This document shows, in pieces, positions 26,161 through 34,980 of a stretch of DNA of 44,281 nt. Under the pieces are notes generated by a model. That model was not told the DNA's origin. It searched no databases and saw nothing but the letters and a program-made list of their open reading frames with translations. Source of the stretch: Thomasclavelia cocleata. GTDB taxonomy: Bacteria; Bacillota_I; Bacilli_A; Erysipelotrichales; Coprobacillaceae. A program made the translations under genes and the position numbers. The stretch spans positions 13,313-57,593 of the forward strand of contig NZ_FOIN01000013.1 in assembly GCF_900102365.1 (NCBI RefSeq). The letters run 5' to 3'. Each line of letters begins with the position of its first letter. Position 1 is the first letter of the stretch.

Positions 26161-29100
26161 ATCTAATTCTCTGTTTCTTATTACTATACAGCAAAACTAA
26201 TAAACTTATAATACCTGATGATATAAATGTTCCAATATTTATATCATCACTTGTTTTTGTTGCATTTATTATACTGTCTACTGATTTTACAGTATTAACA
26301 TCATTATTTACTGGTGGATTTGTTGGATTAGCTTCTAATCTAGACATCGCTTTTGTTAATTCTGCTACTGCAGCTTCTACTTCTTCTTTTATTGCTTCTG
26401 GATTATTTAATACTATAGTTGCTTTTTCTACTTCAACATCTACTGCTTTTAATGATGCTGATGTGTAATTAGCTCTATTTAATCCATTTGCTTTATTGAT
26501 TAAGTCTACCAATAAATCCTTATTTGGTTTTAATCTTAAATTGACAAATGCTTTTACTAACTCTGTATATACTTCATCTACTTCTTCCTGCATTGCATTT
26601 ACATTTTCTAATACTTCATTTACACCTGGTAATACTGCCTGTAATGCATTCCATGTAGATTCTATATATTCACTTGCTGTTAGACTTGCTATTTGATCCA
26701 TCATCTTTTGTAATGCTGCTTTATCCCCCTTAAAGAATTCTAACATATGCATTACACTTGCTAATCTAGTAAATGCATCATCTACTTCTTCTTGAGTTGC
26801 ATTATCTTTATCATAAACAATTTGAGCATTTTCTAATACTGCATTGAATTCTTCTACTACTATTGGTACTACTTTATCTAATTGTACCTGAGTCACAGTC
26901 TCAGCCATTTCAATTGCAATTGATAGTGCTATTTTATTAGCTGATATAGTAGTTTCAGATACTAATACAGTAAATGTTGTTTCTTTACCTTGATAACTTA
27001 CTGTAATCGTTTGCTTTCCTACTCTATTTTTATCATAACCAGTTATTTGATAATCTGTAATAATTCTTTCGCTTCCATCACTATATATTGCTTTTACTTC
27101 TAATCCTTTAAGATCTAATTCTTCATTTATTTTATATTCAAGTTTATCTGGCTGTGTTCTAATAGCTATATCTGTTAAAGTAATTTCTTTTTGAGCTTCA
27201 ATTTTTATAATCGTAAATGAATGTGGACTTAATTCAATATCTACTGATGATTTATCATTAATGAATTCACTTTTTTCAATTGGAACATTATTAGGATTTT
27301 CTAATGTATTTTCAGCTGTGAATGAGCTTCCTGCTAATGTTTGAATCTCTACTTTTTTATCTGTAGCATCAAAACCATCTAAATTAATTTTCATTTTTTT
27401 ACTATTTGAACGATCAACATTTACAATCGCTACATAAATATTTTCATCATCATCTTTACTGACTAATGTAGAATATGATGCTACCCCATTAGCCATTTTA
27501 TCCACCTGATCAAATTCTGTAGATAAAATTTGATTACCAAAATTTTTATTAATCATTTCAAAAACTTTTGCTGAAGGAGTAGTAAAAAATTCATAATCCC
27601 CTTCACCAGTAATTGTATTTGCGCCTGCTTGTGGTACTGCTTGTATAACTGCCTGTTGTGTAGGTCCTAATGAATCTGCTCCAGAACTATACCAGTCAAC
27701 TAAACAATGTTTTTGAATATATGGACTTCCTAGACGTACATACTCCATCATTACTTTAACGATATACAATGCATGAGTTTGTGAACGAACCAATGAATCT
27801 GTTGATCTAAATATACCATATTCAGAAATTACTGGTACCTTACCTTCTGGTAACATATTAACATAATTTTGAACATGTTTTATTCCTACATCTTCGGCTT
27901 TCTTCATTGCTGAATCATAAAATAATTCAGGATTTGCACTTCCTCCATCTGGAGTCCCAGAATATGGATGAATGGTTAATCCATCATAATAATCGTTATA
28001 ACCGCGATTATTCATCTTTGTAACAAAACCTTGGGTTTCAAAACTTGAATATATATTACATTCTTTATTACTATCAATTATATTCATTGTCTCTTTCATT
28101 GCTTTAGAAATATCTACAAACCCATCTCTTTGTACCTGATAACTTACTCTAATCTCCTGATTTATTGGAGGAATCATTCCATGTATTCCATCGCCAAATG
28201 TAAAAGATCCATCACGATAATCAATTGTATAAACTTTATCATTACTACTTGCATTTTCTAATGACTCTACTTTATTCCATTCAGCTCCATTTACAAATAC
28301 TTGAACACTGTTTTCTACAACCGCTTTAAAATCATTATCTAAAACTGTACCATCGCCACTCATTGGGTTTGGATTTGCATATCTCATATATCGTTTTTGA
28401 TTAGGAGTTCCATCACTGTCACTAACTGCTTTATTCCAATCATCTTTTAATACTGCATATTGACGGTTAATTTTTACTAGACCACCTTCAATATATGCTT
28501 CTTCAGCTCCAGCATCTACAAACTGTGTCCAATATTGCTGAGACGTTGTACCATCTGTTCCACCTTGATTATTTTCATTTCCTATTTCAAAATATCTAAC
28601 ATTAAATGGCTCTACATGACCATTTTGAGCACGAACTTGTGCCCAATCAACGCCACCATTTGGATTAAGACCTACTGGAGCATTTAAATATTCAATTAAA
28701 TCTGCTGCATCTTGTGCTGACCCACGTCCAAAACCATAAACATAAACAATTTCTGAGTTAACATCTTGTGCAAATGTCCCTAACTCATTAATTCCAAAGG
28801 TTGGTAATATTCCATGTTGATTAGCATTATTATAAAATCCATGAATTTGTTTAGTTCTACTTTCTAATGGACCTATTGACCCCTTCCATTGGAACAAATT
28901 AGATATAGTTCCTCCTGGATAGCGAATTGAACCAAAATTACACTCTTTATACAATTCTACAAAATCATCTTTCATTTTCATATTTGAACTATCAAAAGAG
29001 CCATAACCATTAAAAGCATAACGATGATTGATTCCAAAAATACTTTCATCAATTGATCTCTCAACATCATTTACATTAATATTAAGATTAATTCTAATTG

Positions 29101-30034
29101 CTAATGAATATTTATTCATTGCATCCTTTAATAATTCAATTGCAGAGGAAATCATATCTAAACTACTATTAACATCTAGTTTATTAGCCAATTCAATATT
29201 TTCTAGTAACATTATTGTCTCAGGTGATGAAGATTCCAATTTATTTGATCCATATAAAATCTCAGCTTGTTCAATAACATCAACCAATTCATCAAATAAA
29301 ATTATCCCTGCCTTATCATCATAAATAACCTTTGCTTCTTGAGCATTAACTGCTTTTTCATAATAACGAATTTCATCCACAAAACCTCTCATTGATAAAG
29401 GATCATTCCCACCATTTTTATGTTTTCCAATCAATAAATCTGTTAAGCTATCTACAATATTATTTCCAGCATCTTTTTGACTATCAAACTGACCATTAAT
29501 ATAATAAGTTATTTTTTTTGTTGCAGGAGTATATACATATGTCACATGTTGCCACTTATTAACATCAACACTTTTATCACTATCTACGTCCATTCCATTT
29601 ACATATGAACTATACTTATTATCTGCTTTTAGTGATAATAAAGTTCGACCACTTCCACTTTGTTGAAGTAAAACAGTTTTTTTAATTCCCCGATCAAATG
29701 CAGTATCATATTTATACCATAAAGAAATTGAAAAATCTCTTGCATTTGCATTTATAACATTATTAATACGCATATGACCTTCTTCACCATCACTAAAATG
29801 TAGTGATTTGCCAAACTTAGAATCTTCTATTGAAACATTATTTCCCATTAATGTTCCCTGATATTCTTGTCCTACTAAATTTTTTACTGTGTTTCCTTCA
29901 ACATCTTCAAAATTATAATAGCCTTTTAATTTATCATTTAAATCGACATCCTGTCCTTGGATTGTTGTTGACATAGTCGTAAAAATAGATAATATCATAA
30001 CTAAACTCAAAACAATTTTCCCTATTCTTTTCAT
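26159..30034 (-). CDS. Secreted GH51-like glycosidase with LamG domain and FIVAR stalk
   Basis: A 1291-residue exoenzyme. Order: signal peptide (1-28, ending TTIQGQD); LamG-like domain (about 35-240: GYYNFEDVEGNTV, FVDEIRYYEKAV); short helical region; clan GH-A catalytic domain (about 315-915) with SIRYPGGTISNLFQWKG, the acid/base in YFEIGNENN (about Glu487) and nucleophile in VISEYGIF (about Glu738), resembling GH51 alpha-L-arabinofuranosidases; bacterial Ig-like domain (about 920-995); FIVAR modules; and a tail with ATKTSDD, hydrophobic helix and KKQRIR. A roughly 90-residue beta-rich insert with FTFGDGIHGMIPP (about 560-640) splits the barrel. Start 30034 was chosen because GAAAGGAG sits 6 bases upstream; earlier codons fall in the leader terminator. 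The family is likely; the substrate is not proven. Confidence 0.85.
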   Translation of the reverse strand: MKRIGKIVLSLVMILSIFTTMSTTIQGQDVDLNDKLKGYYNFEDVEGNTVKNLVGQEYQGTLMGNNVSIEDSKFGKSLHFSDGEEGHMRINNVINANARDFSISLWYKYDTAFDRGIKKTVLLQQSGSGRTLLSLKADNKYSSYVNGMDVDSDKSVDVNKWQHVTYVYTPATKKITYYINGQFDSQKDAGNNIVDSLTDLLIGKHKNGGNDPLSMRGFVDEIRYYEKAVNAQEAKVIYDDKAGIILFDELVDVIEQAEILYGSNKLESSSPETIMLLENIELANKLDVNSSLDMISSAIELLKDAMNKYSLAIRINLNINVNDVERSIDESIFGINHRYAFNGYGSFDSSNMKMKDDFVELYKECNFGSIRYPGGTISNLFQWKGSIGPLESRTKQIHGFYNNANQHGILPTFGINELGTFAQDVNSEIVYVYGFGRGSAQDAADLIEYLNAPVGLNPNGGVDWAQVRAQNGHVEPFNVRYFEIGNENNQGGTDGTTSQQYWTQFVDAGAEEAYIEGGLVKINRQYAVLKDDWNKAVSDSDGTPNQKRYMRYANPNPMSGDGTVLDNDFKAVVENSVQVFVNGAEWNKVESLENASSNDKVYTIDYRDGSFTFGDGIHGMIPPINQEIRVSYQVQRDGFVDISKAMKETMNIIDSNKECNIYSSFETQGFVTKMNNRGYNDYYDGLTIHPYSGTPDGGSANPELFYDSAMKKAEDVGIKHVQNYVNMLPEGKVPVISEYGIFRSTDSLVRSQTHALYIVKVMMEYVRLGSPYIQKHCLVDWYSSGADSLGPTQQAVIQAVPQAGANTITGEGDYEFFTTPSAKVFEMINKNFGNQILSTEFDQVDKMANGVASYSTLVSKDDDENIYVAIVNVDRSNSKKMKINLDGFDATDKKVEIQTLAGSSFTAENTLENPNNVPIEKSEFINDKSSVDIELSPHSFTIIKIEAQKEITLTDIAIRTQPDKLEYKINEELDLKGLEVKAIYSDGSERIITDYQITGYDKNRVGKQTITVSYQGKETTFTVLVSETTISANKIALSIAIEMAETVTQVQLDKVVPIVVEEFNAVLENAQIVYDKDNATQEEVDDAFTRLASVMHMLEFFKGDKAALQKMMDQIASLTASEYIESTWNALQAVLPGVNEVLENVNAMQEEVDEVYTELVKAFVNLRLKPNKDLLVDLINKANGLNRANYTSASLKAVDVEVEKATIVLNNPEAIKEEVEAAVAELTKAMSRLEANPTNPPVNNDVNTVKSVDSIINATKTSDDINIGTFISSGIISLLVLLYSNKKQRIR

Positions 30035-30054
30035 AAGTTCTCCTTTCAAATAAC

Positions 30055-30090
30055 AAAAAAAGACCATCCAACTATAAAAGCTGTATGGTC
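30055..30090 (-). terminator. Conditional leader terminator of the GH51-like gene
   Basis: GACCAT (30062-30067) pairs with ATGGTC (30085-30090); on the minus strand seven T residues follow. GACC is shared with the RAT 3' arm. Confidence 0.85.
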
Positions 30091-30115
30091 TTGCCTAATT
30101 AAATAGTAACAATCC
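30087..30115 (-). promoter_or_regulatory. RAT site, GH51-like gene leader
   Basis: GGATTGTTACT, seven bases, then TTAGGCAAGACC on the minus strand. Both arms match the GH84 RAT almost base for base, and the known LicT-type target. Confidence 0.9.
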
Positions 30116-30121
30116 AATTAC

Positions 30122-30150
30122 ATTATATCTATCTATTATTTCTATGTCAA
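30122..30150 (-). promoter_or_regulatory. Consensus sigma-A promoter of the GH51-like gene
   Basis: Perfect TTGACA (30145-30150), 17-bp spacer and perfect TATAAT (30122-30127), directly upstream of the RAT. Confidence 0.87.
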
Positions 30151-30201
30151 TATTTTTACTAAATTATTTAATAAATATTCAATATGTTTTAGTAAATTTT
30201 A

Positions 30202-30792
30202 TCAAAGATCATTAGATCTAACTAAAATAATTGCTCTATTATTTCTTATATAAGAATATTCATCAATTGTTTGATTAGATACACACAATGGATCTTCACG
30301 TTTTAAATAATAATTATCTAATGGATAATGAGCATGCTCAATATCAATATAACTATTATCCAAAGCAAATAATGAAAAGTATTTATAACTACCTTGATCA
30401 ATCTTATGTTTCCCTGGCTTCAACAACTCAATTACATTTTGTTTATTTATAATTCTAATTTTAACATTTTGATATTTTTCTAATAAACACATCGCACTAA
30501 AGAAATGGTCTAAACGACCACCAGTTACCCCATAAACATCAATTTCATCATATCCCTTAGAAATAGCATATTCTATAGCCGCATGAGTATCTGTAACATC
30601 TTTTTTTGTTGGTAAACGTTCTATTTCCAACTGTACTAATAAATCTTTATTTATAATAGAATCAAAATCACCAATTGCATATATTGGTTTAATTCCCAGA
30701 TTAATCAATATTTCGATTCCACGATCAACACCAATATAATCTAAAGAAAAATCCAATTCTTCAGCTAAAGCACCACAAATCCCTATTTTCAT
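30202..30792 (-). CDS. thiN: Thiamine diphosphokinase
   Basis: Cytoplasmic enzyme that transfers pyrophosphate from ATP to thiamine, giving thiamine diphosphate. The 196 residues are slightly short for the family but complete. Motifs: DYIGVDRGIEIL, AIGDFDSI, LPTKKDVTDTHAAI (the TxKDxTDxxxA signature) and VYGVTGGRLDHFFSA. Its ATG overlaps the rpe stop by four bases. It is last in the priA-to-thiN operon, the usual place in Bacilli and relatives. No clear terminator is seen in the AT-rich 85 bp downstream. Confidence 0.94.
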   Translation of the reverse strand: MKIGICGALAEELDFSLDYIGVDRGIEILINLGIKPIYAIGDFDSIINKDLLVQLEIERLPTKKDVTDTHAAIEYAISKGYDEIDVYGVTGGRLDHFFSAMCLLEKYQNVKIRIINKQNVIELLKPGKHKIDQGSYKYFSLFALDNSYIDIEHAHYPLDNYYLKREDPLCVSNQTIDEYSYIRNNRAIILVRSNDL

Positions 30793-31430
30793 TTTAAAGA
30801 CTCGATTGCTTTAGTATAATCATCACTATTAAAAATATAACTTCCTGCAACTAATACATCAACACCAGCTTGATGACATAATTTAGCTGTTGTCTCATTA
30901 ATTCCACCATCTACCTCAATTAAATAATTATAATTATTATCTTGTTTTAAACTAGCAAGTTTTTTAATTTTATCAACTGCAATAGGATTAAATTTTTGTC
31001 CACCAAATCCTGGTTCAACAGACATTACTAAAACTAAATCTAATTTTCCAAGAAAAGGTAACAACACTTCAACATCTGTATTTGGCTTAATAGCTATTCC
31101 TACATCAACATTTTGATTTTTAACATAATTAATTAAATCATCAATCTCATCTTTAGAAACAGCTTCATAATGAAAAACAATTAGCGAAGCATTACTATTA
31201 ATGAAATTATCAATATATTTAGACGGTTCACTAATCATTAAATGAACATCTAAATACATATCAGTGACCTTACTGACATCTTTTAAAATACTGTACCCAA
31301 ATGAAATATTGGGAACAAAATGTCCATCCATTACATCATAATGGATCCATTGGGCTGCCTTTATTTTATCAATTTCATCTTTTAAACAAGCAAAATCTGC
31401 TGATAATAATGAAGGTGCTATTTTAACCAT
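30789..31430 (-). CDS. rpe: Ribulose-phosphate 3-epimerase
   Basis: TIM-barrel enzyme interconverting D-ribulose-5-phosphate and D-xylulose-5-phosphate in the pentose phosphate pathway. The 213 residues are the family length. Motifs: IAPSLLSADF with the catalytic-region Ser, HYDVMDGHFVPNISFG with metal-binding His and Asp, DVHLMI, VMSVEPGFGGQKF and IEVDGGIN. The start lies within the end of rsgA (8-base overlap), with AGAGGAA about 9 bases before it, and its stop overlaps thiN: tight coupling inside the operon. Confidence 0.96.
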   Translation of the reverse strand: MVKIAPSLLSADFACLKDEIDKIKAAQWIHYDVMDGHFVPNISFGYSILKDVSKVTDMYLDVHLMISEPSKYIDNFINSNASLIVFHYEAVSKDEIDDLINYVKNQNVDVGIAIKPNTDVEVLLPFLGKLDLVLVMSVEPGFGGQKFNPIAVDKIKKLASLKQDNNYNYLIEVDGGINETTAKLCHQAGVDVLVAGSYIFNSDDYTKAIESLK

Positions 31431-32280
31431 ATTTACGTTCCTCTTTCTTTTTTACTTCTTGTAAATTCATCAAATAATGTTCATATCGCTCCTTAGAAAC
31501 CATTCCCCTAGCTACAGCTTCTTTTACCGCACACGATGGCTCACTATCATGTAAACAACCTCTAAACTTACATTCTTGACTATATTCTTCAAAATCATGA
31601 TAAGCAACTGCCAACGATTCAGGGGTAATATCTAATTCCAATGATGAAAAACCAGGAGTGTCACCAATATAACCATCATACATTTTTATTAATTCTACAT
31701 GTCTAGTAGTATGTTTTCCTCGTCCTAATGATTTTGAGATATTATTCGTTTCTAAATTCAAATTAATATCTAGAGCATTTAATAAACTGCTTTTACCAAC
31801 TCCACTTTGTCCAGTTATTACTGTTACTTTATTCTTAAAAACAGCTTTTATCTCATTAATTCCCTGATTATCTTTTGAACTTATTTCATAAACCATATAT
31901 CCAGCCTTACGATAATCTTCAATATATCTATTTATATCTTTATTCTCTAAATCGATTTTTGAAATAACAATTATTGGTTCAATTTTTAAATGTTCAATAA
32001 CTAATAAAAATTTATCCAATAATACTGATGAAAAATCTGGTTCTCTAGATGAACTAACAATTAAAGCTTGATCAATATTACATATTGGTGGCCGAATTAA
32101 AAAATTTTTTCTTGGTAATAGCTTCATAATATAACCATCTACATATTCTACAAAATCTCCCACAAGCGGTTTTATTTCATCTTTACGAAATTTGCCTCTT
32201 GCTCGACATTGAATAACATTATTACCATCTTCTACATAATAAAAACCTGATAATGCTTTAATTATTCTACCTTTTGACAT
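31423..32280 (-). CDS. rsgA: Ribosome small subunit-dependent GTPase A
   Basis: Circularly permuted GTPase that checks late maturation of the 30S subunit. An N-terminal OB fold (about 1-65) is followed by the permuted G motifs in the order G4 (ISKID), G1 (TGQSGVGKSSLLNAL) and G3 (GDTPGFSSLEL). The C-terminal zinc finger has CKFRGCLHDSEPSC. The 285 residues are normal. The start at 32280 is ATG after GGAGAAAATTG; a TTG one codon earlier is less likely. It follows prkC by 11 bp. In Firmicutes RsgA is a known substrate of PrkC, consistent with the linkage. Confidence 0.95.
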   Translation of the reverse strand: MSKGRIIKALSGFYYVEDGNNVIQCRARGKFRKDEIKPLVGDFVEYVDGYIMKLLPRKNFLIRPPICNIDQALIVSSSREPDFSSVLLDKFLLVIEHLKIEPIIVISKIDLENKDINRYIEDYRKAGYMVYEISSKDNQGINEIKAVFKNKVTVITGQSGVGKSSLLNALDINLNLETNNISKSLGRGKHTTRHVELIKMYDGYIGDTPGFSSLELDITPESLAVAYHDFEEYSQECKFRGCLHDSEPSCAVKEAVARGMVSKERYEHYLMNLQEVKKKEERKYG

Positions 32281-32291
32281 CAATTTTCTCC

Positions 32292-34241
32292 TTAATCATT
32301 CATAGAGTTATCTGGTTTTGAATCATAATAATATAATGTAATCGTCTCACCCTTTTTATTTACTGTACCAAATGATTCAGGGCTCTGTTTCATTACTCTA
32401 TTAATTTCAATTCTTTCAATTTCTTCATCACTCAATGAATCAGTTGATAATTTACTTAATACAACTTTGAAATCTTTACTCTCTAAACGACTCTTTGCTG
32501 CATTAATTTCCATCCCAACAACATTTGGAATTTCAATCTCTAACCCCTTTGATACAGTTAAAGTAATTGTTCGATCAGTTTCATCAGGATCTATCTTATG
32601 CCCTTTTTGTAAACTCTGCTCTATAACTGTTCCTTGTGGTTTTTCTGATTGTTTTTCATCAATATATACTTTAAAGCCTAAATTATTTAAAACTTCTTTT
32701 GCCTTTTCAACATCCATTCCAAGATAATCACTAATAACTGTATAATTTCCTTTTGATACAGTCAAAGTAATTTCTCTGTCTTTATCTGTAGGATCAACTT
32801 TTTCATCTTTTTCTATACTTTGTTCAATAACTGTACCCTTTGTTTTTGAAGAAACCTCTTTTTCAATAATTACTTTAAAACCTAATTTCTTTAATGCTTT
32901 TTCCGCTTTATCAACATCCATTCCAAGATAATCATCTACTACAATATACTTACCTTTAGAAATAGTCAATTTAACAACATCACCTTCTTTTATTGTACTT
33001 CCTTTTTTAGGATCAGTTTTGACAATTTCACCTTTTTCATATTCATCAGATAATTCTTCAATTATATCATCACTAATTGTTACATTATATTCTTTTAATA
33101 ATTCTATAGCCTGCTCTTTATCTTTACCTTCAAGATCAGGCATTAGATTTGTATCAGGTCTAATATTTGCATAAACAAGAAAAGTAGTTACTCCAGCTAC
33201 AAATATAACACCTACAATTATTGCAACTTTAGCCTTTATATCCAAATTTTTAAATTTAGTTAATAATTTTTTCAATCCTTTTTCATCTTTTACTTTATCA
33301 TCCTGAATTGATTCGGTTGTAGATGCTACATTAGTAGTATTAGCACTATTAAACATTGAACGTGAATCAAGCACAATCGTTGGTTCTGTTTCTGTATCAT
33401 ATACAAATTCTAATTTTTTCTCATTTGGACGCTCCATACAAGTATTAAGATCTTCAAGCATCTCTGTAACATTATGATAACGATCATTAAGGTTTTTAGC
33501 TGTTGCTTTAATAACTATATTTTCAACTGATTGTAAAATTGAAGGATTAAATTCCAATAAAGAAGGTAGATCTTCCTGCATATGCTTTAATGCAATATTA
33601 ACAGGTGACTCGCCATTAAAAGGAACCTCTCCTCTTAACAATTCATAAAAAACAATTCCTAAAGCATAAATATCACTTTGAACAGTTGCTTTTTCACCTC
33701 GTGCCAATTCAGGTGCTAAATAATGAAGTGATCCCATAATCACATCAGTTTGAGTTACTTGTGCCAATGATTGCATTGAAGCAATTCCAAAATCAGCGAT
33801 TTTTGCTACACCACTATCAGTTACTAAAATATTTTGAGGCTTCAAATCACGATGAATAATTCCAAGCTGATGTGCTTTAGCAATTCCACTTACTACCTGT
33901 TTCATAATATCTATCGCTTCAACAACATGAACTGCACCACGTTTTAAAATCAATTCTTTTAATGTTCTACCAGGAACATATTCCATCACAATATAATACT
34001 TATCTTCGTCCTCACCAACATCATATATTTCAACAATATTTTTATGTGAAAGTGCTGCTGCTGCACTAGCTTCACGCTGAAATCTAGTCACATAAATTGG
34101 ATCTTTAGCTAAACTTGTTCTTAAAATTTTAATCGCTATTGTCCTATTTAGTATTATATCTTTAGCTAAGTAAACGTCAGCCATACCTCCTTGACCAATC
34201 AGTTCCAATAATTCATAACGTTCTGCAATTATTTTTGACAT
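32292..34241 (-). CDS. prkC: PASTA-domain Ser/Thr protein kinase
   Basis: A 649-residue membrane kinase that senses peptidoglycan fragments and phosphorylates translation, cell-wall and germination proteins. Kinase domain (about 1-265): IGQGGMADVYLAKD, catalytic HRDLKPQNIL, DFG in IADFGIAS and APE-like LAPELARGE. After a Thr/Ser/Asp-rich juxtamembrane linker comes one membrane helix (about 340-360, AIIVGVIFVAGVTTFLVY). Four extracellular PASTA repeats follow (about 370-640), the middle two nearly duplicate (DYLGMDV-KA...LGFKV). The start at 34241 follows GGGAGGGAAAATAGA, just after the prpC stop; an upstream in-frame codon lacks support. Kinase and phosphatase are co-transcribed, the standard arrangement. 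Confidence 0.96.
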   Translation of the reverse strand: MSKIIAERYELLELIGQGGMADVYLAKDIILNRTIAIKILRTSLAKDPIYVTRFQREASAAAALSHKNIVEIYDVGEDEDKYYIVMEYVPGRTLKELILKRGAVHVVEAIDIMKQVVSGIAKAHQLGIIHRDLKPQNILVTDSGVAKIADFGIASMQSLAQVTQTDVIMGSLHYLAPELARGEKATVQSDIYALGIVFYELLRGEVPFNGESPVNIALKHMQEDLPSLLEFNPSILQSVENIVIKATAKNLNDRYHNVTEMLEDLNTCMERPNEKKLEFVYDTETEPTIVLDSRSMFNSANTTNVASTTESIQDDKVKDEKGLKKLLTKFKNLDIKAKVAIIVGVIFVAGVTTFLVYANIRPDTNLMPDLEGKDKEQAIELLKEYNVTISDDIIEELSDEYEKGEIVKTDPKKGSTIKEGDVVKLTISKGKYIVVDDYLGMDVDKAEKALKKLGFKVIIEKEVSSKTKGTVIEQSIEKDEKVDPTDKDREITLTVSKGNYTVISDYLGMDVEKAKEVLNNLGFKVYIDEKQSEKPQGTVIEQSLQKGHKIDPDETDRTITLTVSKGLEIEIPNVVGMEINAAKSRLESKDFKVVLSKLSTDSLSDEEIERIEINRVMKQSPESFGTVNKKGETITLYYYDSKPDNSMND

Positions 34242-34242
34242 T

Positions 34243-34980
34243 CTATTTTCCCTCCCGATTATCAATAATAGCTACGGCAATATTATCATAGCCCCCATGT
34301 TCATTTGCCAAATCAATCAATTCATCTACCATTTTTGGAACTTTTAAATCTTTACTTAATACTTCTACAATCATTGTTTCATCAAGGCAATTGTATAAGC
34401 CATCACTACAAAGCAATAATAAACTATCTGCAAATTCTAATTCAATTAAAGAAGGATTCAAATTTGTTTCAGCACCTATCGCTTGCATTAAAACATGTTT
34501 TTGACTATGATTTTTTCCTTCTTCTTCACTAATTGCACCACGTTCAATCAGTTCATTAACTAGTGTATGATCTTTTGTTACTTGTACTAGTTTAGCATTT
34601 TTTAAAATATAAGCCCGGCTATCACCAACATGAGATATGTATAACATATCATTCATGAAAACAGCCACAACAATTGTCGTTCCCATACCATTATGTTCAA
34701 TATTCTGCATTGCCATTTTTTTAACGATAATATCAGCTTCATTAATTGTTTCCATTAGCCATTTTTTTACTTCACTATCATTATCAAACGGAGGAATGCA
34801 ATTAAAACAACTTATCACATGTTCCATTACTACTCTTGATGCTATTTCTCCAGAACGATGTCCGCCCATACCATCACAAACAACTGCAACGATCTGATCT
34901 TTTATATTAACAATTATCGATGCCTGATCTTGATTTTTACTTCTTACTTTACCAATATCAGTCTTTGCATAATAGTTCAT
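34243..34980 (-). CDS. prpC: PP2C-family Ser/Thr phosphatase
   Basis: A 245-residue Mg/Mn-dependent cytoplasmic phosphatase that opposes PrkC. PP2C motifs in order: TDIGKVRSKNQDQ, VCDGMGGHRSGE with metal-binding Asp, MGTTIVVAV, HVGDSRAYIL, TKDHTLVNELIERG, LCSDGLYN and YDNIAVAII. Two adjacent ATGs (34983 and 34980) overlap the rlmN stop; the second has the better gap (7 bases) from GGGG and gives the usual MNYYAKTDIG start, so it was chosen. Either way translation is coupled to rlmN. Confidence 0.95.
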   Translation of the reverse strand: MNYYAKTDIGKVRSKNQDQASIIVNIKDQIVAVVCDGMGGHRSGEIASRVVMEHVISCFNCIPPFDNDSEVKKWLMETINEADIIVKKMAMQNIEHNGMGTTIVVAVFMNDMLYISHVGDSRAYILKNAKLVQVTKDHTLVNELIERGAISEEEGKNHSQKHVLMQAIGAETNLNPSLIELEFADSLLLLCSDGLYNCLDETMIVEVLSKDLKVPKMVDELIDLANEHGGYDNIAVAIIDNREGK

